Source: Acidobacteriota bacterium (GTDB lineage Bacteria > Acidobacteriota > Polarisedimenticolia > JACPZX01). Taken from it: DNA of 64,000 nucleotides. The translations under genes were made by a program, and so were the position numbers. Below are positions 27,854 through 35,873 of this stretch, piece by piece. Below the pieces are notes generated by a model that was given only the letters and a program-made list of their open reading frames with translations, did not search any database and had not been told where the DNA came from. The stretch is taken from assembly GCA_016195325.1 (NCBI GenBank), contig JACPZX010000098.1, positions 1 through 64,000 of the forward strand, in the 5' to 3' direction. Within the stretch, counting starts at the first letter, position 1, and every line of letters starts with the position of its first letter.

Positions 27854-28270
27854 ATGACCGAAAGACCCGACAGGCCAGACAGGATTGAGAGGACCGACGC
27901 TGAATGGCAGCAGCTCCTCACCCCCGAGCAGTACAAGATCGTCCGCCAGAAGGGGACGGAGCGCGCCTTCACGGGAAAGTACTGGGACAACCACGAGGCC
28001 GGCATGTACCGGTGCGTCGCGTGCGCGCAGGATCTCTTCAGCTCCGCGACGAAGTTCGAGTCGGGGACGGGGTGGCCCAGCTTCTGGGACCCCCTCGCTC
28101 CCGCCGCGATCGAGAAGCACGAGGACAGAAGCCTTTTCACGCGGCGGACCGAGGTCGTCTGCAGCCGCTGCGGAGGTCATCTCGGCCACGTCTTCCCGGA
28201 CGGCCCCCGGCCCACGGGACAGCGCTACTGCCTCAACTCGGCCGCGCTCGAGTTCGTGAAGGCCAAATGA
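27854..28270 (+). CDS. msrB: Peptide-methionine (R)-S-oxide reductase MsrB
   Basis: A 138-residue enzyme reducing methionine-R-sulfoxide in proteins. Zinc is bound by C54-x2-C57 and C103-x2-C106; the catalytic cysteine is C126 in GQRYCLN. TERAFTGKYWDN and SGTGWPSFW are conserved substrate-site segments. It has no signal peptide, so it is cytoplasmic. GGAGAAG at 27842-27848 precedes the ATG, and the stop overlaps the SDR start (ATGA), so the two are coupled. Confidence 0.95.
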   Translation: MTERPDRPDRIERTDAEWQQLLTPEQYKIVRQKGTERAFTGKYWDNHEAGMYRCVACAQDLFSSATKFESGTGWPSFWDPLAPAAIEKHEDRSLFTRRTEVVCSRCGGHLGHVFPDGPRPTGQRYCLNSAALEFVKAK

Positions 28271-28968
28271 AGCGGGTCGCCGTCACGGGAGCCGGCCGAG
28301 GCCTCGGCCTGGAGTTCGCGTCGCAGTGGCTCGCCGCCGGGTGCGAAGTGTTCGCCCTCGCGCGGGACCCCGGCGCCTCGAAGGGCCTGACGTCACTCGG
28401 GCGCGATTTTCCGGGGAGGCTCCATGGCGTGGTCTGTGACGTCTCCGACGACGCCTCCGTGGCATCGGCCGCGGCGACAGTCGGCGGGATGACCGACGCC
28501 CTCGACATGATCGTCAACAACGCGGCGATGGCCGGCACCCGCGGCGGCTCGCTCGCCGAACTCGACCTCGACGAGGTGCGGCGCGTCTTCGACGTGAACT
28601 CGCTCGGGCCGATTCGCGTGAGCCGCGCCTTGCTCCCGTTCCTGAAGCGCGGTGCGTCACCGAAGCTCGTGCACATCTCGTCGCTCATGGGATCGATCAC
28701 CGACAACCGGAGCGGCGGGACCTGGTCGTACCGCATCAGCAAGGCGGCCCTCAACATGGTCGCCAAGCTCCTCGCGCTCGAGCTGTCGCGCGACGGCGTC
28801 GTGAGCGCCGCTTTTCATCCCGGTTGGGTTCGCACCGACATGGGCGGGGCGAGCGCGACGCTCGGGATCGCCGAGTCCGTCGCGGCGCTCATCCGGACGA
28901 TCGAAGCGCTGACGCCGGAGCAGTCGGGAGCGATCCTCGACCGGCACGGCCAGCCCCTCCCGCTGTAA
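28267..28968 (+). CDS. Short-chain dehydrogenase/reductase
   Basis: A 233-residue classical SDR. GAGRGLGLEF at residues 8-17 is the NAD(P) Rossmann loop, VNNAAMAG carries the structural NNAG-like motif, HISSLMGS the catalytic serine and YRISK the Tyr-x3-Lys pair. The start codon overlaps the msrB stop by 4 nt. The variant resembles C-factor-type (CsgA-like) SDRs. Substrate is unknown. Confidence 0.85.
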   Translation: MKRVAVTGAGRGLGLEFASQWLAAGCEVFALARDPGASKGLTSLGRDFPGRLHGVVCDVSDDASVASAAATVGGMTDALDMIVNNAAMAGTRGGSLAELDLDEVRRVFDVNSLGPIRVSRALLPFLKRGASPKLVHISSLMGSITDNRSGGTWSYRISKAALNMVAKLLALELSRDGVVSAAFHPGWVRTDMGGASATLGIAESVAALIRTIEALTPEQSGAILDRHGQPLPL

Positions 28969-29354
28969 CCCGCCGCGCCCACCACCGCCAGATGAGCGCG
29001 ACGAACGTCGCGTTGATCGCGAGCCCGAGCACGCCGACCTCGGGACCGAAGATCGCGGTGTTGGCGACGCCGAGCGCGCCGATCTTCGCCCCGAACCCGA
29101 AGAAGACGTAGGCCAGGCCGTTCCACAGCCCGTGGCTCAGGCTCGAGACGACCACCGAGCCCGACATTCCGCGGAGCAGCCCCCACCCCGCCGCGTGACA
29201 GGGAGGCCCAGAGCCACCCACGGAAGAAACCCTCCTCGGTGAGGATGGCGACGAGGAAAGTCGCGAGGCTCGCCCGCTCGAACGTGGTCCACGCCTTCCC
29301 CCAGTCGGTCTTCGAGAGATCGACGACCCCGGCAGCGATCGCGATGAGCGCCAC
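28889..29354 (-). pseudogene. Frameshifted CPBP-family intramembrane protease
   Basis: Two frames together encode a CPBP (CAAX-protease-like) glutamic endopeptidase. From a GTG at 29354 one frame reads FLVAILTEEGFFRGWLWASL, with the EExxxR catalytic motif. The continuation, VVVSSLSHGLWNGLAYVFFG with the motif-2 histidine, is in the neighbouring frame. The switch falls in a G-rich run between about 29180 and 29196, so a single-base indel explains it. The part before motif 1 is also short for the family. The 3' end overlaps the convergent SDR gene. It is either a decayed gene or a sequencing error. Confidence 0.65.
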
Positions 29355-29384
29355 GGCCCCGATGACGAGAATCGGGTATCGGCA

Positions 29385-29864
29385 CTACTTCCGGACTTTC
29401 GCGGTCTGGATGACGGTGATGGTGAGGGCGATGGGGAGGAGCGCGAGCGCGAGCAGCGCACCGAGCCCGAGCCCGGAGCCTTGCGCGGCCGTTGTTGCTG
29501 GAGCCGAGGCGACGGCCACGGCGCTCATCGATCCCATGAATGCAGGAACCGCCCACACGGCCGCGGCCCCCACGACGACGATCGCGCACGCCCACGCGGC
29601 CTGCTCGACGACCGCGATGGGGCGCGTGGCCCGCGCGACGGCGTCTCGCTTCGCACGGAGCTGCGCCTTCCAGAAGACCAGACCCGCGTCCGGCAGGGGG
29701 TGATCGGCCGCCGCGGCGCTTCCCATGTTCATGAAGCTCGCCGCCAGCGCGACGTCGGCGCAGACGGCGCAGCCGCGGGCGTGCTCGCGCAGCTCGTCGG
29801 TCCAGCGATCCTGCCGGCTGGCGCGGAGGACGGCCTCCTCGCGGTCGCACACCGGGATGTTCAT
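29385..29864 (-). CDS. Probable zinc-finger anti-sigma factor, membrane-bound
   Basis: A 159-residue protein. Its N-terminal 40 residues contain REHARGCAVCADV, an H-x3-C-x2-C motif as in zf-HC2/ZAS anti-sigma domains. Two hydrophobic helices follow (VVEQAAWACAIVVVGAAAVWAV and a C-terminal one, LGALLALALLPIALTITVI). Its ATG overlaps the stop of the sigma-factor gene (ATGA), the usual order and coupling of sigma and anti-sigma genes. It would hold the sigma factor at the membrane until a signal arrives. Confidence 0.75.
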   Translation of the reverse strand: MNIPVCDREEAVLRASRQDRWTDELREHARGCAVCADVALAASFMNMGSAAAADHPLPDAGLVFWKAQLRAKRDAVARATRPIAVVEQAAWACAIVVVGAAAVWAVPAFMGSMSAVAVASAPATTAAQGSGLGLGALLALALLPIALTITVIQTAKVRK

Positions 29865-30454
29865 CGATTCACCTCGCCGGCGTTCGCCGGCGCGAGGCCG
29901 TGCTTCTTCAGAAGCGACAGCATCTTCTCGCGCGCCCTGAAGAGCAGCGGGCGCACGCTCTGGGATTTGAGCCCGACGACCTCCGCGATCTCGACGTGGC
30001 TCGCCCCCTCGACGTACGCCATCCAGAGGAGCTGCCGGTAGCGCGGGGTCATCTCGCTCAGCACGCGCGCGATGTCGGCGCGCCGGCCGGCCGCCTCCCC
30101 CTCGTCGCCGGCCCCGGCCGTCGACTCGATGAGCCCCTCCGCCGCGGGAAGCTCCCGGTGCTTCGCCCCACGAAGGTGATCGCGAACGAGGTTCGCGCCG
30201 ATCTTGAACAGGTACGACTTCATCTGGTCGTCGGTCATCTTCGGGCGGCGCGCGCGGAGGAACCGGTAGTAGCTCTCCTGCAGCAGGTCGTCGGCGAGGG
30301 TGACGCTCCCCGAGATGTGGCACAGATAGCCGTGGAGGGGGCGCGAGGTCCGGGCGTAGAGCTCGCGGAACTCGTCCTCATCCATGCTGAACGCCTCGAG
30401 CGCCTCCTCCCGCGCGGCGATGCGGTCGAGTGCGACGCTCATCCCTGACGTCAT
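29861..30454 (-). CDS. RNA polymerase ECF-type sigma factor
   Basis: A 197-residue sigma factor. Region 2 is seen in HISGSVTLADDLLQESYYRF followed by MKSYLFKIGANLVRDHLRG. Region 4 is in PRYRQLLWMAYVEGASHVEI and GLKSQSVRPLLFRAREKML. There is no region 1.1 or 3, as in ECF factors. It precedes and overlaps its probable anti-sigma gene. ATG 30442 or 30385 are alternative starts; none has a well-placed ribosome site. Confidence 0.88.
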   Translation of the reverse strand: MTSGMSVALDRIAAREEALEAFSMDEDEFRELYARTSRPLHGYLCHISGSVTLADDLLQESYYRFLRARRPKMTDDQMKSYLFKIGANLVRDHLRGAKHRELPAAEGLIESTAGAGDEGEAAGRRADIARVLSEMTPRYRQLLWMAYVEGASHVEIAEVVGLKSQSVRPLLFRAREKMLSLLKKHGLAPANAGEVNR

Positions 30455-30472
30455 GCTCCCCCCGCCCGCCGC

Positions 30473-30931
30473 CTACTTCGCGCTTCCGTTGCGGCGCTCG
30501 AAGAGCCCCCAGCTCTGCGAGAGTTTATAGGAGACGACCGAGGAGATGAGGAACCCGACCCCGACCGCCGAGCACATGGCGCCGAAGACCGTCAGCTCCT
30601 GATCGGCGTCCGGGATCTTCCCCGCGAACAGGAACGTCGCGCCGCCGAGGAGGGCCAGGATCAGCCCCGCCTGCACGGAACCCAGGATCCGCCGGTACGG
30701 GCTCGATGGCTCGGGGGCCGTCGTGGCGTCGAAGAGGTGCCGCCCCGCGTCGGTCTTGAGGAACTCTCCCAGATCCTGGCTGGAGCTGAGCTTGTCGAGG
30801 AGCTTGGCCTGCATCTCGGCCTGGGTCTTCGCCACGGCCTGCTGCCTGCGGTTGTGCATGATCACGTAGACGGACCAGCCAATCACGGCGAACATGCCCC
30901 ACATCCCAAGGATCGGTGCCAGTTCGTGCAT
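30473..30931 (-). CDS. Small membrane protein of the sigma operon
   Basis: A 152-residue protein with an N-terminal helix (LGMWGMFAVIGWSVYVIM), a charged coiled-coil-like middle (RRQQAVAKTQAEMQAKLLDKL) and two C-terminal helices (SVQAGLILALLGGATFLFAG, FGAMCSAVGVGFLISSVVS). AGGAGG nine bases upstream supports the start. It lies 18 bp ahead of the sigma gene and may be co-regulated with it. I know similar proteins only as uncharacterised. Confidence 0.7.
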   Translation of the reverse strand: MHELAPILGMWGMFAVIGWSVYVIMHNRRQQAVAKTQAEMQAKLLDKLSSSQDLGEFLKTDAGRHLFDATTAPEPSSPYRRILGSVQAGLILALLGGATFLFAGKIPDADQELTVFGAMCSAVGVGFLISSVVSYKLSQSWGLFERRNGSAK

Positions 30932-30947
30932 CGTTGTCTTCCTCCTG

Positions 30948-30967
30948 CCCCCCCTACAACGGGGGGG
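30948..30967. repeat. Perfect C7/G7 hairpin in the leader of the sigma operon
   Basis: Seven C at 30948-30954 pair with seven G at 30961-30967 around TACAAC, followed by further G-runs to 30976. On the coding (minus) strand it sits just upstream of the AGGAGG of the 152-residue membrane protein. It could block ribosome access or fold as a quadruplex, but no T-run makes it a terminator. Confidence 0.5.
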
Positions 30968-31016
30968 AGGGGGGAGGCGTTAACAGCCGTTTTCGGGAGA
31001 TCAGGGGGGTGCCCGG

Positions 31017-31433
31017 TCAGACCCCCACGGCCCGCAGGCCGCAGGCCCGGGAGGCGGCGCTCAGGGCGGCATCGTGGGTCGCCATGACGAGATCCGCGCG
31101 GCCGCGCTCCCGCCAGAGCAACGCGGTCGAAAGATGGATGGCGTCGAGGGTTCCCAGCGGAACGGGGAAGGGAAGAGACGCTCGTGAAAGCACCGCGCGC
31201 GTCGGCTCCACGACCTCGACCTCCTCGAAGAGCCGGAAGAAGGCCTCGCGCCGGACCGTGATCTCCTCGTCGCGGAGTTCCTTACGGAGCTTGAGGCGAT
31301 CGAGCGTCCGGAGGCACTCGACCTCCACGAGAGAGCTCGCGACCCCCCGCTGGATCGATCTCCACTCCTTCAGGCGGCCACTCTGCCCGAGGATGATTCG
31401 GAGCAGCACCGACGAGTCGAGGTAGGCGATCAG
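31017..31433 (-). CDS. vapC: PIN-domain toxin VapC, probable CTG start
   Basis: A PIN ribonuclease of about 138 residues: YLDSSVLLR near the N-terminus, SSLVEVECLR, GTLDAIHLSTAL and VMATHDAAL supply the acidic metal ligands. The natural N-terminus (IAYLDSS) is preceded by CTG, whose last two bases are the first two of the antitoxin stop (CTGA). No ATG, GTG or TTG is available at that place; the next starts upstream would add over 30 residues read from antitoxin sequence. Toxin action is presumably cleavage of tRNA or rRNA, relieved by the upstream antitoxin. Confidence 0.85.
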   Translation of the reverse strand: MIAYLDSSVLLRIILGQSGRLKEWRSIQRGVASSLVEVECLRTLDRLKLRKELRDEEITVRREAFFRLFEEVEVVEPTRAVLSRASLPFPVPLGTLDAIHLSTALLWRERGRADLVMATHDAALSAASRACGLRAVGV

Positions 31434-31699
31434 CGCTCGCCCTCCCGCTCCTCGAGCAGGAGCGCCACGATATCGATATCGACCTTGAGCGGCGGCGGCA
31501 AGGGGACCTTGCTCGGGGACGCCCACTTTCCGGCCGGCTCACGCACCACGAGCGCTTCGCCTCCCGCGGCATAGGGGATCACCCAGGCGATGGGCGTGCT
31601 CCGATCCATGATCGTCAGGGTGCCCCCGCGTCGGACCTCGCGAAGGTGCTCGCTGAGACGTGCCTTGAGATCCGCGATCTTGACCGTCTTCATGACCAT
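31430..31699 (-). CDS. Phd/YefM-type antitoxin
   Basis: An 89-residue protein beginning MVMKTVKIADLKARLSEHL, the Phd/YefM DNA-binding N-terminus, followed by GGTLTIMDRSTPIAWVIPY. The C-terminal half is proline-rich and acidic and should wrap the toxin. It precedes and overlaps the PIN toxin gene. The second ATG (31693) coincides with the predicted transcription start, so a leaderless product two residues shorter is possible; AGGA upstream of the first ATG allows the longer form. Confidence 0.88.
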   Translation of the reverse strand: MVMKTVKIADLKARLSEHLREVRRGGTLTIMDRSTPIAWVIPYAAGGEALVVREPAGKWASPSKVPLPPPLKVDIDIVALLLEEREGER

Positions 31700-31728
31700 A
31701 ATGTAGTCCTGAGAGGTCAAGTTGGCAA
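31700..31728 (-). promoter_or_regulatory. Promoter-like sequence for the toxin-antitoxin pair
   Basis: On the minus strand TTGCCA (31728-31723) and TACATT (31705-31700) are separated by 17 bp. A start seven bases after the -10 falls on the A of the ATG at 31693. The -35 lies inside the end of the RND gene, so the pair would have its own promoter. Confidence 0.45.
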
Positions 31729-34700
31729 GGCCGGCGGCGTCCCTTCCCTCCTCATCGCCGCGTACATCGACGGCACGGCGAGGAGCGTGACGAGCGTGGA
31801 GAGCCCCAGGCCGCCGATGACGGCGAGGGCCAGCGGCTTCTGCAGCTCGGCCCCCGAGCCGAGGCCGAGGGCGAGGGGGAGGAGGCCGAAGAGGGTGCAG
31901 AAGGTCGTCATGAGGATCGGGCGGAGCCTCACGCGCGCCGCCTCCGCGATCGCCTCGCGCATGGGACGGCCGGGGGAGCCCCCGTGGCCCGCATGGAGGC
32001 GGTGCGCGTAGTCGATCATCACGATGCCGTTCTTCACGACGAGGCCGACCAGGAGGATGAGCCCCATCGCCGCCGACACGTTCAGCTCGGCGCCGAACGC
32101 CCACAGGAGGAGGAACGCCCCGCCGAAGGAGAGGGGCGCGGCCGCGAGGATCAGCACGGCCGGGACGAAGGCGCGGAACTGGATGACCAGGATCGTGAGG
32201 ACGAGAAAGGCCGCGACGCCGAAGACCGTGACCAGCTCCTTGAACGCCGCGCGCTGCGAGGCGTACTGCCCTCCCACCTCGAGCGAGTATCCCACCGGGA
32301 GCTTCATACTCTGGAGGCGCGCCTGGAGCTCGGCCACGGCGCTCCCGAGGTCCCGTCCTTCGAGCCGCGCCGTGACGAGCCCCATCTGCCTCAAGTTTTC
32401 GCGCGTCAGCGCGCTCTGCCCGTCGCTCGCGACCACGCGGGCGAGGGCGGAGACGGGGACGACGCGCCCCCCCTCGCCCCGGATCGGCGTGTTCCCGAGC
32501 CGCGCGGGATCGAAGCGATCGGCGTCGGGATACCGGACCCTCACCGGGATGGTCCGATCGAGGAGCCTGAGGTCGGTCGCCATGTCCCCGAGCCACGCGG
32601 CGGAGAGCTGGCTCGAGATCGCGTCCACGGAGAGCCCCGCCCGCCCGGCGGCGACGGTGTCGATGTCGAAGGAGAGCTCGGGGTTGCCGCGATGGGGTCC
32701 GACGATGTCCACGACGCCGTCCACGGTCCTCAGGATGGGCTCCGCTTCCTCCGCGAGCTTCGAGAGGGTTTCGGGGTCGTCGCCGAAAATCTTGACCTCG
32801 ATCGGCGTCGGCGCCCCCTCGAGATCGCCGATCATGTCCTGGAGGAGCTGCGCGAACTCGATCTCGGCGCCGGGGGCCGCCTCGATCGCCTTCGGCCTCA
32901 CCTCGGCAATCACCTCGTCGGCGCTCTTCGATCGCTCGGAGCGCGGCTTCAGCCGGACCAGGATGTCCCCCTTGTTCTGCTGCGTCGCGAAGAGGCCCAG
33001 CTCGGACCCGGTGCGCCGCGAGAACGAGGCGACCTCGGGAACGGCCGAGACGATCGCCTCGACCTTGCGGACGAGCCGGTCCGTCTCCTCGAGGGCGGTG
33101 CCGGGCGGCGTCAGGTAGTCGATGACGAACCCCCCTTCGTCCATCTCGGGAAGGAACCCCGACGGGACGACGGCGTAGAGCCCCGCCGCGAGCGCCGCGA
33201 GGGCGATCATCGAGCCGAAGGCGAGGGCGGGGTGCCGCATCGCGGCTCCGAGCGCCCGCGCGTACGTCGTCTCCAGCCGCCCGGACTTCGCCAGCTTGCG
33301 GTGGATCTGCGACTCCTTCCGGTACGCGAAGATGCTCAGGAGAGGGATGAGGGTGAGCGCGAGGACGAGCGAGATGAGGACCGCGGTCGAGAGGGTGAAG
33401 GAGAGCGATCGGAAGAACTGCCCCGCGACGCCCCCGAGGAGGCCCAGAGGGAGCATCACGACCACCGTCGTCAGCGTCGATCCGACGACCGGGGCCACGA
33501 GCTCCCCCGTGGCCGCCTCGACGGCGCGCATGGCGTCCCGGTGCCCGAGCTTCCGGTGGATGTTCTCGACGATCACGACGGCGTCGTCGATGACGAGCCC
33601 GATGGCGACGGCGAGCCCTCCCATCGACATGAGGTTGATCGTCTGGCCGAAGAAGCTCATGAAGAGAAAGGTCGAGAGGACCGTGAGCGGGAGCGTGATC
33701 GCGGCGATGAGGGTCATCCGCCAGTCGCGCAGGAACAGGATGAGGACGACGACGGCGAGAACGGAGCCGATCAGGATGGCGTCCCGCACGCTCGCGATCG
33801 CCGCCGCGACGAACTCGGCGAGATCGTAGACCTTCGAGACCTTGAGCCCGGAGGGGAGCGTCCGGCTGAGCGAGGCGACGGCCGACTCGATCCCGTCGCG
33901 CACCGCGAGGATGCTCGCCCCGACCTGCTGCGACACGCTGACGATGGCCGCGTCCGCGCCGTTGCCGGTGACGAGGAGCGTGCGGTCCGGCGCGCCGGGG
34001 AAAACGCTCGCCACGTCCGAGACCCGGAGCGTGGCTCCCTGCCGGGTGGCGATCGGCGTCGTCGCGATCTGATCGATGGAGTCCCAGAGGCCGGAGACGA
34101 GGACGAGGTGCTGCCTCCCCCCTTCGGGATAGCGGCCGACCGGCGAGAGCCTGTTGGCCGAGCGGAGGGCGGCGCTCACGTCCTGCACCGTGAGCCCGGC
34201 CGAGAAGAGCTTGACCGGATCGACGACGACCTCGGCCTCGCGCGTGTCGCTCGCGAGGACCTCGACGCGGCCCACGCCGGCGACGCGCGCCAGCTCCGGG
34301 CGGATGACGTAGAAGGCGTAGTCCCTCAGGTCCGCGATGGGGAGGCCGCCGGTGAGGTTGAGGCTGTACATCGGGAAGGCGGCCGGCGTGAGGCGCTCGA
34401 CGGTGAGATCGACGTCCGCCGGCAGCCCCGCGCGCGCCTCATCGACGCGCCCCTGGAGCTGCTGGAGGGCCACGACCATGTCGGTGCCCGTCTGGAAATT
34501 CGCCGAGATCTCGGTCGCCCCCCGGAAGGTCCTCGAGCGGACGCGCCGCACCCCCGGCACCTCCATCACCGCCTGCTCGAGCGGGCGCGTCACCGTGAGC
34601 ATCATCGAGCGGGGAGGGGCGCTGTCGTTGTGCGCGATGACGAGGATGCGGGGGAACTCCAGGGTCGGGTAGATGCCGCTCGGCAGCGTGGAGAGGGCGA

Positions 34701-34779
34701 ACGCTCCCGCCGCGGCGGCGAAAATCGTCAGGAGGAGGACCGCGCGGGCGTGATGGTCCGCGACGCGCGCCGGGTTCAT
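31717..34779 (-). CDS. RND efflux transporter, inner-membrane pump
   Basis: A 1,020-residue AcrB/CusA-like pump: first helix LLTIFAAAAGAFALSTLPSG, then large periplasmic loops, and GLVIDDAVVIVENIHRK in TM4 with the paired Asp residues of proton relay. The duplicated second half begins near residue 510. The DD motif is closer to multidrug-type than to heavy-metal pumps, and no methionine-rich metal path is obvious, so the substrate stays open. Its ATG overlaps the stop of the membrane-fusion gene; TolC, adaptor and pump form one operon. Confidence 0.93.
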   Translation of the reverse strand: MNPARVADHHARAVLLLTIFAAAAGAFALSTLPSGIYPTLEFPRILVIAHNDSAPPRSMMLTVTRPLEQAVMEVPGVRRVRSRTFRGATEISANFQTGTDMVVALQQLQGRVDEARAGLPADVDLTVERLTPAAFPMYSLNLTGGLPIADLRDYAFYVIRPELARVAGVGRVEVLASDTREAEVVVDPVKLFSAGLTVQDVSAALRSANRLSPVGRYPEGGRQHLVLVSGLWDSIDQIATTPIATRQGATLRVSDVASVFPGAPDRTLLVTGNGADAAIVSVSQQVGASILAVRDGIESAVASLSRTLPSGLKVSKVYDLAEFVAAAIASVRDAILIGSVLAVVVLILFLRDWRMTLIAAITLPLTVLSTFLFMSFFGQTINLMSMGGLAVAIGLVIDDAVVIVENIHRKLGHRDAMRAVEAATGELVAPVVGSTLTTVVVMLPLGLLGGVAGQFFRSLSFTLSTAVLISLVLALTLIPLLSIFAYRKESQIHRKLAKSGRLETTYARALGAAMRHPALAFGSMIALAALAAGLYAVVPSGFLPEMDEGGFVIDYLTPPGTALEETDRLVRKVEAIVSAVPEVASFSRRTGSELGLFATQQNKGDILVRLKPRSERSKSADEVIAEVRPKAIEAAPGAEIEFAQLLQDMIGDLEGAPTPIEVKIFGDDPETLSKLAEEAEPILRTVDGVVDIVGPHRGNPELSFDIDTVAAGRAGLSVDAISSQLSAAWLGDMATDLRLLDRTIPVRVRYPDADRFDPARLGNTPIRGEGGRVVPVSALARVVASDGQSALTRENLRQMGLVTARLEGRDLGSAVAELQARLQSMKLPVGYSLEVGGQYASQRAAFKELVTVFGVAAFLVLTILVIQFRAFVPAVLILAAAPLSFGGAFLLLWAFGAELNVSAAMGLILLVGLVVKNGIVMIDYAHRLHAGHGGSPGRPMREAIAEAARVRLRPILMTTFCTLFGLLPLALGLGSGAELQKPLALAVIGGLGLSTLVTLLAVPSMYAAMRREGTPPALPT

Positions 34780-35873
34780 CGCGCCTCGACGGAGACGGCG
34801 GCGCCGTCGGGGAGCGCCTGCTGTCCCTGGACGATGACCGCATCCCCCTCGGCCACGCCCGAGAGGATCTCGGCGTCGGCGAGCGCGACGATGCCGACCC
34901 CGACCGTCTTGCGGTGGGCGTGCCCCCCCCTGTCGACGACGTAGAGGAAACTCTCCTCCTTCTCGCGGACGAGGGCCGCGATCGGGACGAGCAGGGCGCC
35001 CTCGTGCGCGTCCGTCTCAATTTCGATCTGGACGGGGGTGCCGGCCGGCAGCGCCGTCGGGCTCGTGAAGGCGACGCGAATCCGCGCCGTGGCCGACAGC
35101 GGCTCCACGGCGGCGGCGCGGCCCGTCACCACCCCCGCCACGCCCCCTCCCTCCTCGGGCCCGCGGATGACCACCGGGTCACGCACGGCGACCTTCGCGA
35201 GGACGCTGAGGGGGACGGAGGCCTCGACCTGGAGGCGCCGCGGGTCGATGACGCGAAGGATCGGATCCCCGGAGCCTGGCTCGACGAGATCTCCGGGATT
35301 GTGGAAGCGCGCGGCGATGAGGCCGTCGAAGCGCGCCGTCACCGTCTCGCGCTGCCCGAGAAGTCCCGCGGCCGTCACGCCGCCTTCGGCCTCGGAGACG
35401 GCGGCCTTCGCCTCGGCCAGCTCGCGCTCGGCGTCCTCGACCTCCTTCCCCGCCGCGATGCCGCGGGCGAACAGGCCGGCCACGCGCGTGGCGGCCGCCT
35501 GCGCGTTCTCGAGGCGGGCGCGGGCGCGCGCGCGGTCCGAGGCCCGCGCCTCCTGGTCCGCGTGGAGCGACGGGATCTCGAATCTGACGAGCAGATCCCC
35601 GCGGCGCACCGACTCCCCTTCGGCCTTCGGGATCTCGGCGATCCGCGCCGACTGCGGTGCCGTCACGATCATCTCGGCGTCGGGGGCCGGCTTCACGATC
35701 CCCGTCGCCCAGACGGTGGCCTTGATCGTCCCTCGCCGGACCTGCTGCACCGCGACGGGGACGCTCTCGGAAGTCTCGATCTCCTCCTTCGGCTCCGCGC
35801 AGGCGGCGGTTCCGAGAAGCAGCGCGAGGGTGAACGCGGCGCGCGGCATGTTCACTGACGCTGAGAGCGTCAT
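34776..35873 (-). CDS. RND periplasmic adaptor (membrane fusion) lipoprotein
   Basis: A 365-residue adaptor. LALLLGTAACAEP near the N-terminus is a lipobox, so it is probably anchored by lipid. It follows the HlyD/AcrA plan: a biotinyl-lipoyl-like segment (GIVKPAPDAEMIVTAPQSA), a helical hairpin with about 60 charged residues, and beta domains (LQVEASVPLSVLAKVAVRDP, GTPVQIEIETD). It overlaps both neighbours by 4 nt. It links the RND pump to the TolC-type channel. ATG 35849 is an alternative start that leaves a shorter signal sequence. Confidence 0.9.
   Translation of the reverse strand: MTLSASVNMPRAAFTLALLLGTAACAEPKEEIETSESVPVAVQQVRRGTIKATVWATGIVKPAPDAEMIVTAPQSARIAEIPKAEGESVRRGDLLVRFEIPSLHADQEARASDRARARARLENAQAAATRVAGLFARGIAAGKEVEDAERELAEAKAAVSEAEGGVTAAGLLGQRETVTARFDGLIAARFHNPGDLVEPGSGDPILRVIDPRRLQVEASVPLSVLAKVAVRDPVVIRGPEEGGGVAGVVTGRAAAVEPLSATARIRVAFTSPTALPAGTPVQIEIETDAHEGALLVPIAALVREKEESFLYVVDRGGHAHRKTVGVGIVALADAEILSGVAEGDAVIVQGQQALPDGAAVSVEAR

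Noticed and set aside
30948-30967. C7/G7 hairpin as an intrinsic terminator of the toxin gene
   Set aside because: No T-run follows on either strand, and it lies at the promoter-proximal side of the next minus-strand gene.
31717-34779. RND pump as a copper/silver (CusA-type) exporter
   Set aside because: TM4 reads IDDAVVIVEN, and I see neither the metal-pump TM4 motif nor a methionine path, so the substrate is left open.
31984-34944. 986-codon plus-strand open frame over the RND pump
   Set aside because: The product is a charged Arg/Asp/Glu/His mixture with no motif, while the minus strand encodes a textbook RND pump.
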